DNA of 64,000 nt from Argentina anserina (taxonomy: Eukaryota > Streptophyta > Magnoliopsida > Rosales > Rosaceae): contig NC_065875.1 of the NCBI RefSeq assembly GCF_933775445.1, positions 12,289,001-12,353,000 of the forward strand, read 5' to 3'. Made by a program: the position numbers and the translations under genes. Positions 45,528 to 56,614 of this stretch are shown piece after piece (position 1 is the first letter of the stretch; every line of letters begins with the position of its first letter). The notes under the pieces were generated by a model that did not search any database, was not told the DNA's origin, and worked only from the letters and a program-made list of their open reading frames with translations.

Positions 45528-46339
45528 GCGCCAAAAAGGCAATCTACAAGTCACAACCTTCACTTGGTTTTTCATAGGCATCATCTAGTCGTTTCATCTC
45601 TACATTTTCGTTTCATGTTGAAACTAAAGTACTTGCAAGTTAAGCTTGAGATGCAATCGTAAATCGAGCTTTAAAAACAACCAATCTTATAAAGTGTTCT
45701 AAAAGCCAGTTTAGATCGTTAATCTTCGACCGCGACGACCGGTAGCTTAAGCGCTTGTGATTCAATGTGACATAGGATCTAACTTTTTCTCTAGATCTGA
45801 GAAATTTGAGGAAGAAAATGTGGAGAGTACAGCATACGCTAAACTATAGTTGGACTAGTGACTGGTTATGACAATACATGGTGGCCGTATTCACAATCTA
45901 TAGTTATGACTTTTTGATAATGATGATGTCTATGAACAAACAAGATTATACTAAACAAGATCTTGCCGGGAGGATTGGAGGAGATCTCGCCGGATGTTAT
46001 GACTTCAATCTAAACAATGAAGAGTTTTCATTACATTAACATTAAAAAAGAAGCACTAAACACAACCAAATACAACTAAAACCAGATCAAAAGTGATGCT
46101 ACTCATGAGTGGGATATTTAATATCATATGAGAGGAAAGTACCACCTCTATCTCTCGTCTAACGTCCTCAATCGGTGTATTTGTACAGAAGATTTATAAA
46201 TACCTCCGAAATTAAGGTCGTGGCTTCGAATTTGCCAACCACCAACCGCTAGGGGGCAATGCGAGTGATACGATCACCCAATAAGTATTGTTTATTCCTT
46301 ACCGTGACTCGGTATGAACACATAATTTATCATTATAAT
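45528..46339. other. Intergenic region between two hAT MITEs
   Basis: No gene supported; 45528-45535 is the right TSD of the previous MITE. No further repeat pair recognised. Confidence 0.4.
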
Positions 46340-47021
46340 TATAAAGGTGGCAAACGGACCGAGCCGGGTCGGTCTATTTTAAACGGGTTAAAACCATGTT
46401 TGTGTCGTGTTCAGACTGACCTATTTATTTATCGTACCGGACTCGGACCGAGTCATTTTCTTAAATATAAAGCCCGGTCCGGCCCACGACTCAAGCCCAT
46501 GTCGGGCTGGGCCCGTGTCGGGACAAGAAGCAGGTCGGCCCGACCCATTAGCATTATATGACACAATTAAAATAAAAAATATTATGTACTTTGAACATTT
46601 GTTTTATATAACTATTTAGAGTAGTAAAATAAATAAAATACTACAACACATTTCATAATCTTATTTTTAAAATGTTACGTATCTCAAAATAATGACGTTT
46701 TATTCAGTATTTTGATAATATTTGTGAAATATTGTAGTTAAAATAATGAAATAATCAATATATTTTAATTTAAAAAGTATAATATTCAAGTTTAATAATA
46801 ATAATTGTTTAAATATTGATATAAATAATATAAAATTATGTGTTTAACTGGCCGGCCCATGAGTTAATCGTGCTCGGGCCGTGCCGGGCTAAAAACGGGC
46901 TCATGGGCCAAAATATCTCGGCCCGGACCATTACAATAATGGGCTCGGGTCGTGCTAGGCCGATTTTTAACGTGTCGGGTCCGGACCAGGTTCGGATTTT
47001 TAGGCCCATTTGCCACCTCTA
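46340..47021. mobile_element. hAT-like MITE
   Basis: Ends TATAAAGGTGGCAAACGG and, reverse-complemented, TAGAGGTGGCAAATGG. GGGCC/GGCCC-rich subterminal blocks surround an AT-rich core. Flanking bases ATTATAAT and ATTATAAA are compatible with an 8-base TSD (7 of 8), but the site is AT-rich so this is weak. Confidence 0.7.
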
Positions 47022-48078
47022 ATTATAAATTATTAACTAGGTGCTTATATATGTCCATTTTACTCTTAGGCTATGTTTGTTTCAAGGATTGTAACCCATG
47101 GGAAATGAAAGTCATTGCTTTCTTATGTTTGGGATCCCAAGTAAAAGAGTGGGAAATGGAAAAAAATCCCTACCAGCAGGAAAATTGGGCGGATACTGGT
47201 TCCCTCCACCCCCCCAAATGATTCACTTTCCCTCGCAATCTCATCATCTATTCCTAAGATTTAGGACATAATTATCCCTACTAAAAATTTTAAAATTGCC
47301 ATATTTATCCTGTCAACTCTACATCTTTTATATAACTCCAGTCCACATCTTTTATCCACAATCAACAAAGATAAGAAATACGCCATATCAGAAAGGGAGA
47401 GCTCACTTGAATCATTGATCGACTACCCAGCTCTTCTTCTCGCTTCACAACTTCCAGTATGTCTCATATCTTATGCAACTATTATTATTTGTTCAATGGT
47501 ATCTTCATGAATCATCTTTGTTGATTGATTTCATTATGGTTGGATTTTGTTATAAGATAGAGTTGTTTTTGTATAAGGTTGTTGTTCCGAATTTGGAATC
47601 AAAATCCAATCTTTTTGAGCTTTCTGATCTTCTTTCCTGATCCTAGTATGTGAAATACAATTGTTGTTTTGGAGATACATACAAAGTTGCTTTCTTTTTC
47701 ACTCTGTTTGGGTTTTGTGAAATATCTATTGGCACTGTAATGAAAGTTAGCTTATGGGTCTGATATGAATCAGAGAGACACATCAATATCTGTTTATGTT
47801 TGAGACTTTTAGTTGCTAGTTTCTTCATGTATAATATTGTTGTTCATCTGTCTATGGAGAACAAACAAAGTAGGCAATAGATTAATAATAATAGGCAATG
47901 GCTACTATGATTTCAATGTTATGTTTAGGTCAGATTAACATGATATGATTTCAATGTTATGTTTGTTTTTTTTTCATTTCAGTTGCTTTGTATATTAGAT
48001 TCATAAGAAAGAAAATTTGATTCAAACGTTTTGGGAGTATGCTCGCAAAATATGCAATTCATTTATGTATAACCTGGT

Positions 48079-48728
48079 TGGGAGGGTTCAGCTGCAGATT
48101 CAAGAGTATTGTGTGATGTTATTAGTAGGAGACATGGATTGCGAGTCCCCCATGGTGAGCAAATGTCAAAATTACTATTTTTTGTCATAAATTTTCTGTT
48201 TTTTTATCCTAGTATTGATTTTCATTAAAGTACGTAATTACATTTTTTTACTTTATCTAATAGGGTATTACTACCTTGTTGATGTTGGATATCCAAATAG
48301 GGTAGGGTTTCTTGCTCCATAGAGGTCAAAAATATCATTTAAATGAAGGGAGACAAGGATATCAGCCTACCACTCCTGAATAATTTTTTAATATGAAGCA
48401 TTCATCTGCTAGAAATGTGATAGAGAGGTGTTTTGGGCTACTTAAGATGCGTTGGGCGATTCTAAGAAGTCCTTCGTTCTTTCCAGTGAAGACACAATGT
48501 CGAATTATCATAGCGTGTTGCTTGCTTCACAACCTTATTAGAAGGAAAATGACAATTGATCCTTTAGAAAATCAATTAAATGTTGACCAAGATGAAGAAG
48601 TTGATGATGATAATGATAATGATGATATGATCAATTTCATTAACTCATCAGACCAATGGAACAATTGGAGGAGAGAATTAGCAACACAAATGTTTGAGGA
48701 ATGGACAGGAAATAGGAACACAGGATGA
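48079..48728 (+). pseudogene. Harbinger transposase, C-terminal part only
   Basis: First recognisable exon 48079-48154 (WEGSAADSRVLCDVI, holding the second catalytic Asp), intron 48155-48263 (GT...AG), then from 48264 (YYLVDVGYPN). The last open stretch 48393-48728 begins MKHSSARNVIERCFGLLKMRW with the catalytic Glu and ends in the acidic C-terminus. The N-terminal part and first Asp are missing, and stops occur at about 48321 and 48342. Not active. Confidence 0.82.
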
Positions 48729-49228
48729 AAAAACTGAATTGGAGTGTTCATTAGACTAAAAGAAGAACTGAAGACTTTTTGTTGTACTGGTGGTTTTATT
48801 CTAATATGTTAGCTTCTATATGGTGTTGTATGTAACTTCCTTGTATATTGGTACTCGTTGCTTTTGAGAAACTGATTTTGTACACGTTCTTAAGGAAAAG
48901 TTTATCATGTATTCTATATTTATCTATTATTGCTAATCTTTGGTATAAAATTTATTATAATTAATCAATACTTTATTATTTATTGTAAAATTTGAATTGA
49001 TAAGAATATAACAGGTGACATAGTTACTTCCAGGTTCTTGGAATTGAAGTGGAGCAAACCATAATGAAATTCCTATGCTTAATGATGCCATTCATTCTGA
49101 TAGTTCATGATTTACTGACTTGTATTCTAAGTTTAGTTGAATACATAGCTTGATTTTTCAGTTAATTGATGTTCATATGTTACGTGGACTAAAGAGAAAT
49201 ATTAATCTCAATTCCTCTTTTTTGTAGG

Positions 49229-50289
49229 ATGGACTCGCAAGTAAATACGAGATCTGCGGCTAGTAGAACTAGTGGAAAGAAAGTGAAGCCACCAAACCGC
49301 ACTTGGACCAAATTTGAAGATGTAGCTCTAGTTGAGGCTTTGACCGAAATTTGTCAAGCTGGGAGCTGGAAGGCTGACAATGGATTCAAGGCTGGTTATC
49401 TAGGAGAATTGGAAAGAATTATACAACGGAAGCTACCAAGTTCTGGCTTGAAAGCAAATCCCCACATTGTGTCTCGTGTGAAGACACTAAAAGAAACAAA
49501 CACTTGCCATCTCTGAAATGATAACTAACTCAAGTGGTTTCTCATGGGATCATGAGAATAAAATGATAGTATGCAAACAACATGTGTATGATGATTGGGT
49601 TAAGGTTTGTTTTGTTAAATCTAAATTGCAAGTTTTTAATTAGAATTTTGAAATCTAATATCCACTTCTATTGACATGCATTTAAACATGTGGCAGATTT
49701 GAATCATTCATTCATTATGATTATGACAAGTCTATTTATGTTGTGCATGACATAGTCACAAGGATGCCAAAGGACTAAGACTTAGACCATTCATTCATTA
49801 TGATAGTTTGGTTGAAGCTTTTGGAAAAGATCAAGCCAATGGGTGGGAGCTGAAGGACCTGCTGAAGTGGAAGAAAATTTGAACAATGATGATGAATCCC
49901 TTGATCTTAAAGGAGATGGCCTGGCTGAAGATGTTGTTCCTACACCTGCCACTCGCACACCTTCTTCTCCTCGTTCAACTCGAACTAGAAAGCGACCAAG
50001 GGACGCATATTCTCAATGCTTAAGTGACATGGCTAGCACACTACGTTCTTTTGTCGATGTGACAAAGACACACTTGGAGACTATGAAAGAAGTATTGTTG
50101 AAAGACAAGCAACATCTATGAAACGAGGTAAACTTGTCAAAGATCTTATGAAAATTGATGGTATGAATGGTTTGCTTGTGCTTGATGCTGCTACTAATAT
50201 TATTAAAGATGACTCCAAAGTTGAGCTCTTTTTCAGCCTACCTGACAATCTAAAGGGCCAAATGGTTTATAACCTTCTTAACCCATAGA
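49229..50289 (+). pseudogene. Harbinger Myb/SANT-like partner protein, frameshifted
   Basis: ATG at 49229; NRTWTKFEDVALVEALTEIC is the Myb_DNA-bind_3 helix region. A one-base shift near 49494 breaks it, and continuation reads ISEMITNSSGFSWDHENKM. A probable intron follows (about 49603-49754), then SHKDAKGLRLRPFIHYDSLV and, after another shift near 49845, the low-complexity linker TPATRTPSSPRSTRTRKR and a C-terminal helical domain ending at TAG 50287. Same gene type as the one at 1761-3060 but a different lineage of the element. Confidence 0.78.
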
Positions 50290-51134
50290 AGAGTGGATGC
50301 TCACGAGTAATGTTGGTATGAGAGTGGTTTTTGTTAATTGACGCTAACACGAAGAGTTGGCTTGAAAGTTGCTTTTGTTTATATTTTGGAGTGCAAGTGC
50401 AGGCTTAACATTATATTATGACCAAACTCTCTTTCAAATGTTGTGTGTAATCTAATCTAAATTCCACCTATGTTGTGATATATACCATGACTTATTATCC
50501 ATGTGATATTGTGATTTCAGATTTACATGTCTTTTTTTTATACGAGATTTACTTGTTTTTTGATGTTGGTGGTTTGTTTATCATTGGATATGATATGTTG
50601 AGATATTTTTCTTTGATATATGTTTAGGAATTGAATACATGACAAGATTAACTAAACTACATGAAAATCAAATTGATATCAGTGATCATGATATGCAAGA
50701 TGTATATTTGCAAACCAAAGTACATGGAATTAAATTATTTTTGTATATATGTGGTATGTCAATTTATTGGCAAAAACAATCCATACTGGTTTTCCTGTAC
50801 ATTTCAATTTACCGAAGAAATATGATATTTATTTTTTAATTTTAGTTGCTTGTTTATTCTTGTTTGGAAGGATATAATGCAGACTTCATTGAACTACGTC
50901 TATAACTTCCAATAACTATCACCAGATTCTCATGCTTGTGTATAGTTGGCAAAACCCAGGTCTACTAGATTTATATCCTTTATTCCTATGGTGTTTTTTC
51001 ATTCATGAGAGTTTAGGGTATTTTTGGAAAAATGGATAGCATTATGTTTCCTCTCCAAGGAAAACCAAACACCGGATGTGGAACTTCAAATTATATCCTT
51101 GACTATATTCCAGAGTTCCAAATAGAAAAAAGAA
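50290..51134. other. Non-coding right part of the Harbinger element
   Basis: AT-rich, no domains. The small open frame 50639-50839 is not supported. The last 9 bases, AAAAAAGAA (51126-51134), are the left TSD of the Mutator MITE. Confidence 0.5.
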
Positions 51135-52158
51135 GGCATAAATGCCAATTTGCACCCCAAACTTGGCTGAAATTGTCAATTTGCACCCCGAACTTGCATT
51201 TGAGTCAATTTACCTCCTAAACTTGGTAAAAATTGCCGATTTGCACCCCATCCGTTAAATTTAACTGTTTCTATCCAATTTTGCGTCACATGTCATGTAT
51301 TTAAGGGGTAGTATTGTCATTATATATTTATTCATATTGAATAATGAAATAAATTAATAAAATTACTTAAGAGGAACACTTGCTACAATGTTTGTTTTTT
51401 CGAAACATGTTATTGATTTATATATTTATTATTTTATGTGATATGTTATGTTAAAAGATATTAGAAAAAATATAAATAAATAAATACATTGAAAATTAAA
51501 AATAAATGTGTGTTCCGAGAGAATTACTATTCTACCATTGTGTGTCGTAGCCTTATTAGGTTTTCTGTTAGATATAGATTTGCATCTCTGTAATAGATTA
51601 GGACTCCGAATCCTACGGGATTGTGGTTATGTAATGTCTATATATTGGCCTCATTATCAATCAATAAACGGTTACGTTCTATTCTATTACGTCGTTATTA
51701 TTCTCGTTTTGTTCATCATCCAACAATGTGGACATATAAAAATATATTTATACACAACACACTATATTTGAATGGGTGGGTATATTGAATATATAATTCA
51801 AAGTAGGGTTAAGTAGGTAGAAAAAAAGATGTAAATAAATAATTTGATTAACAAAATAATCCTCATTTTAAAGAATATTTTTATTTGTTTTTAAGAAAAA
51901 TATAAATATATAATGACAATACTACCCCTTAAATGCATGACATGTGACGCAAAATTGGATAGAAACAGTTAAATTTAACGGATGGGGTACAAATCGGCAA
52001 TTTTTACCAAGTTTAGGAGGTAAATTGACTCAAATACAAGTTCGGGGTGTAAATCGGCAATTTTTACCAAGTTTAGGAGGTAAATTGACTCAAATGCAAG
52101 TTCGGGATGCAAATTAACAATTTCAGCCAAGTTTGGGGTGCAAATCGGCATTTATGCC
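51135..52158. mobile_element. Mutator-type MITE with long terminal inverted repeats
   Basis: 1024 bases between a perfect 9-base duplication AAAAAAGAA (51126-51134, 52159-52167), the size expected of Mutator-like elements. Ends GGCATAAATGCCAATTTGCA and its near complement. The left arm is about 195 bases; the right arm is longer because a 60-base segment is tandemly duplicated (51991-52050 and 52051-52110). The core (51508-51725) has TATATATTGG and a CAATAAA signal like a short LTR or captured transcript end, but no coding. Confidence 0.9.
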
Positions 52159-52258
52159 AAAAAAGAAACATGATTGGAATTAAAGTTTCCCATGTCTAAG
52201 AAAAACTCAAAGAATATGTTTCCTTTCATTTCCATTCTTTGAAACAAACACAGCTTTA

Positions 52259-53799
52259 GTATTTAATAAAATTACATAAAAATATTTTTCTGTAAAAAGA
52301 AATCATTAAAAAATGAAAAAATGTAGTAGATGGGTACCCTTCTTCAATGTTTAACAAAATTTTCTGTGTTTTATTTTCTATTTACCACCAACAACATGTG
52401 CAACGCAGATTCATAGGGCTTCGAGACTTGTACGGCCTATATATGCACATTTACGTTTAAAAAAATTAAAACGGTAATCTTTATTATTATAAAACGAGTA
52501 TAACAGTACCACTAAATTACGAACTTCTAAAAACACTATTTTCATATCACGCATTGACAAACAAAAAAAATATGGGTATTATCATATTATGGTTAAAATT
52601 TAAATAAATTAAACAAAAAAAATACTATTTCTTCTCAAATTTTAATCACTAACTTTTTCACGTAGAAAACTATCCATTTTTTGCACACTCATTGTGGGGG
52701 GTTTCTAGTAGAAAGTAAAGGCCGAGAAAGAGAGAATAAGGCTCTGAGGAAAAATTAGGTTTGGCGTATTTGTCCAGTGGTGTACCCTTTGCCATCGTCA
52801 GACAGGGCTTGTCAGCCCCGTGTGGGTCTGTTTTGTACCAGGAGTCCTCAAATAGTGTTCTGGTGGAGTTTTTGGTGGAAGAGTGCGGGGTGAGGAAGGG
52901 TGATAGTATTGCGGCGCTTGGGCCTTGGTTTGCTCATTGTTGGTCGGGTCGGCAGAAGAACAATGTCACGATTCTGGCTACTGCTGGGTGGTGGTGGTGA
53001 GATCATGGTGGAGTGACGCCTCTCTGATTGGGTTGATTTAATCTTTGACTGGTCTCTATGGCTAGATCTAGGGACAATGTTAATTGGCAGAGGTAACAAG
53101 CGGGACGGTTTGATGGGGATGGCAGTTTGACAATGCTGGTTGGATGACGTGGTTGAAAAGCTGACGGCGGCGGCTGGAGGGGAGTCGGGTCAGGCTTGAC
53201 TCGCAATATGTGTCGCCCTTGCTTCCCGGAATAAGACTTGGGCCCGGGCTCCTTTTTGGGCTCAGCCTGGGCTGGTTTATTTCTTTATTTTATTTGTTTA
53301 TTTAATTGAGTTATTTTCGTGTGTAATAAGTCCTTGTACTTATGTTATAGGGCTAGTTGGGTTGTATGTCTGTGGGTGCACTTTTTGTGTCTTGTTTGCT
53401 CTAGGTAGGTAGCAAGTTCTTTAGTTCGTCAAATGGTCGTTGTCACCTAGTAGTAGGGTGAGACTAAGTTTATTTTCCGGCAACATAGTTAGAGAGCTAT
53501 TTTATCAGATATTAGGTTATATACTCGTGTTACATACGTACTGATCTCTCTATCATGTCACCGCATTTCTAAAGCAAGTAGAGACGCCATAAGAGCAGTA
53601 CTCTTTGCTAGTTGGTGCTTTGTTGAATACTTGTTTGTAGAGATTTCTGATATTATTTCAGGTCTTTGTGATCAAGGGTTTAGGCTTCACGTCCTCCCTT
53701 GTATTCGATGGTTTCATTAATAAAAGCTTAAGAACAGCCGCACTAGCCCTACTTTAAATATATATATATATATATATATGTATATGCTCATTTACGATG
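52259..53799. other. Intergenic; unassigned GC-richer block 52680-53745
   Basis: 52680-53745 has higher GC than its surroundings and ends in a TTAATAAAAGC poly(A)-signal-like motif, suggesting a retroposed transcript or the end of a LINE. The 79-codon open frame at 52761-53000 has no recognisable domain. A (TA)n microsatellite is at about 53758-53778. Confidence 0.4.
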
Positions 53800-53989
53800 T
53801 TAGAGCATCTCCCACGGTAGGGTAAAGGCCATAAATTTTTAGCCTACAAAAAACAGCATATTCCCTTTAAGATATCATTTTTAGCCTATCACCAAAAATC
53901 AGCATTCCCACATAGGCGAAATTCCATAGGCTAAAAGTTTAAATTCTGGTACCAACGGCTAGTTTAACGTTTTAACTATGTATACATAT

Positions 53990-54045
<56 letters not shown>

Positions 54046-54318
54046 CATTCTAATGGCTGAAAACGACTAATTTTATTTTGAAAATAAAAATTAATAATAG
54101 CTAGTTTAAATAATATAATTATAATAAAAGAGTTGCTTGAGAAAAACATGTTTGAGGATCAAACTTTGCCGCCAAAATTTGGAACAAGTAGTGGTGAACT
54201 TGTCCCTGAGGTCAAACAGAGTGGCTGATTAGAGATAATGGTTACGACGGAACTGATGCTAATATACCAGAATATTAGTTGATGTTTATGTTAATTTTAT
54301 GTTGTTGTTTATGTTCTT

Positions 54319-55099
54319 TGAAGGTACATATATTGGCCTCCATATAGTTGATGAAGATCCAAAGGTGTGGAGGACAAGTCATGAAGATTTGATATGCAAA
54401 AAGAGAATTGAAGTTGTTTCCTAATTGGACTAGGAAAAGATTATGGTTTGTTTTTCCTACCAAATAAGTCTCCACCGATTTGATTATGGGTAGATTGATA
54501 TATATTTGGGAATATATATTTAGTTAAATGGTGTTTGGGAATTGTTATAGAAAAGGATTCAAAATAAAAGGTGTATTCCATATTCATATGGATTTTTTCC
54601 TTTTCTATGTGAGATGTATTAGGAAGGGAAGTTAGGTTTAATTCCTAGGGTTAGGGAATACATGTGGCTGCTATATATATGATGTATATAGGCAGTAGGT
54701 TGGGTGGCCTCTAGGAGATACACGAACAAGAAAAAAAGAGAGGAGAAAGAAGCTGAAACCAAAGAGAAGAAAATTCACAAAAAGGAGAGCTTAGTGCTAG
54801 GAGATCTGTGTGACTCCATTGAAGACCTTAGTGGCAACATCAACGTTCTTAGTGAGGTTGATCATCCGTGTGTCTACAACGATCTTAGTGAGGTTGTATC
54901 AACACGTGAAGCAACGGTCTTAGTGAGGTTGTTTCAATACTTGATTGTGATTATCAAGTAAGAAGTATTTTTACTTTTGAGAATAACATTATTATTGATT
55001 AAGGTGTAATCATTGTAATATCGTTTATTCAATAGAAAAGTAAAATTCTTCTACATATTCCGCTGCTATTACTCGTTATTGTTCTATCTTGTATTTTCA
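54319..55099 (+). repeat. 5' LTR of copia element 3
   Basis: 781 bases, starts TGAAGGTACATATATTGG and ends TTTTCA. Differs from the right LTR by what I count as three substitutions. An 85-codon open frame inside (54704-54961) is the same in both LTRs (62908-63165). Confidence 0.92.
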
Positions 55100-55144
55100 A
55101 TTGGTACCAGAGCAGGTCACTAGACGTACTTAGTGAGATCTGTG

Positions 55145-56614
55145 GGATTAAAGATGGAACGTCAAGGATTGAATCAACCACCCATGCTCTACAGTATGGA
55201 TTTCGCTCAATGGAAGCTTCAAATGAGATCCTTTATAAATGGTATTGATTTTCATGCATGGAGAAGCGTTGAACGTGGATGGAAACCTCCAATGAAAGAT
55301 GTTAATTCAAAAGGTACTGAGGGGACATCCACTGGTGAATTAAAAGATGAAGATGAGTGGACTGAAAAAGAGATTAAGGCTAGTGAAGGAAATCACAAGG
55401 CTCTTAATGCTCTATATGCGTCAATGAGCAGAGAAGAAAGGAAAAGAGTTCAGAATTGCGTTACAGCCAAACAGGTTTGGGATAAACTTTGTGTTTTAAA
55501 TGAAGGTAATGATATTGTAAAAGAACAAAGATTACAACAATATTATTCTGAAATCGATGCCTTAAAAATGAGAGATGATGAAACTATTGATGATTTTTAT
55601 AGTCGTTTTACTGATCTCTCTAGTTTATGTGAAAGCCTTGGAAGACCGTTACAAGAATCTGATATTGTAAGAAAAATATTACGGTCTCTTCCAAAGTCTT
55701 ACAGGATGAAAAAGACAACGATTCAGGAACAATATAATCTGAACACATATTCTGTGGACTTGTTGATTGGAAACCTGAAGGCTTGGGAGATGGAGCTTGA
55801 AGAGGATGAAAGACCGAAAGGTATGAATTCTAAAAATATTGCTTTAAGTGTTACAAAAAATCCTAAATCAAGCTCTGAGGAAGCTGAAAATAATGAACAG
55901 TTAATTTTGGAATTTGAGAAATTTTTGAGTCAGAGAAAGTCAAATTCAAATGAACAAAATAATCAGAATTCTAGGAGGAATTTTAATGGAAATAATAGGC
56001 GTTTTGAGAAACGTAAAGATAATTACTCACAAAAGAAGTATGAGTATGGAAGTAGTAGTAATAATAATAAGAAGTGTTATACTTGTGGTGGCATTGGCCA
56101 CGTTGCTACTAACTGTGGAAATAAGAAATTTGATTCAGGAAATAAGGCTTACAAGTCCTCTTGGAGTGATGATGATGATAGTTCCCCAAAAAGGGACAAA
56201 ATTTTTGCTCTTGTGTCTTCTTTCTCTTTAGATTATGCAGGTTCAAAAACTGAGGATGAAGAGGATCAAGAAGAAGATGAAGAAAACAACTATGAGGATA
56301 ATGAGATGTTTGAATATCAAGCAAAAGTTATCAAGGCTGCTGAGAAAATATCAGAAAAGAATATTCTATTAAAGCAACAAGTGGAGAAGCTGGAAGGTGA
56401 AAAAATAGAATGGGAAGTAGAGAAACTGAACCTGATAAAGAAAAGTGACAATGGTGATCATGTGCTTGAAAGAAAACGGCTTCTAGCAAAAATTCAAATG
56501 CTCCAGGATGAGGTAATCGAAAAAGACAATCTAATTGATTTATTAAACTCTAAACTTAGCAAGTTGCAGATTTTGCTTGATGGAACAGATAATGTAATAA
56601 CCCTAGATTTTTGA
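55145..56614 (+). CDS. Gag of copia element 3, with zinc knuckle and coiled coil
   Basis: Open for about 490 codons. The first ATG of the frame appears to be the Met in MERQGLNQPPML (55154), since upstream codons lie just after the primer binding site. FAQWKLQMRSFINGID and WDKLCVLNEGNDIVKEQRL are the UBN2 Gag fold. CYTCGGIGHVATNC (about 56077-56118) is a CCHC zinc knuckle for RNA binding. An acidic stretch and a Leu/Lys/Glu coiled coil follow (about 56320-56600). The frame then runs into the inserted solo LTR at 56593, so the last seven or so codons and the stop belong to the insertion, not to Gag. The native continuation resumes at 59444. Confidence 0.85.
   Translation, partial: GLKMERQGLNQPPMLYSMDFAQWKLQMRSFINGIDFHAWRSVERGWKPPMKDVNSKGTEGTSTGELKDEDEWTEKEIKASEGNHKALNALYASMSREERKRVQNCVTAKQVWDKLCVLNEGNDIVKEQRLQQYYSEIDALKMRDDETIDDFYSRFTDLSSLCESLGRPLQESDIVRKILRSLPKSYRMKKTTIQEQYNLNTYSVDLLIGNLKAWEMELEEDERPKGMNSKNIALSVTKNPKSSSEEAENNEQLILEFEKFLSQRKSNSNEQNNQNSRRNFNGNNRRFEKRKDNYSQKKYEYGSSSNNNKKCYTCGGIGHVATNCGNKKFDSGNKAYKSSWSDDDDSSPKRDKIFALVSSFSLDYAGSKTEDEEDQEEDEENNYEDNEMFEYQAKVIKAAEKISEKNILLKQQVEKLEGEKIEWEVEKLNLIKKSDNGDHVLERKRLLAKIQMLQDEVIEKDNLIDLLNSKLSKLQILLDGTDNVITLDF

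Larger units (their letters stand above)
47069..52255 (+). mobile_element. PIF/Harbinger element, defective, with nested Mutator MITE
   Basis: Terminal inverted repeats GGCTATGTTTGTTTCAA and, reverse-complemented from the right end, AGCTGTGTTTGTTTCAA. The 3-base TSD is TTA (47066-47068, 52256-52258), diagnostic of the superfamily. Inside are a 5'-truncated transposase (48079-48728) and a Myb/SANT-like gene (49229-50289), both on the plus strand, then a 1024-base Mutator-type MITE. Confidence 0.87.

Noticed and set aside
52761..53000. 79-codon frame as a gene
   Set aside because: No domain; more likely part of a retroposed transcript or LINE-like sequence.
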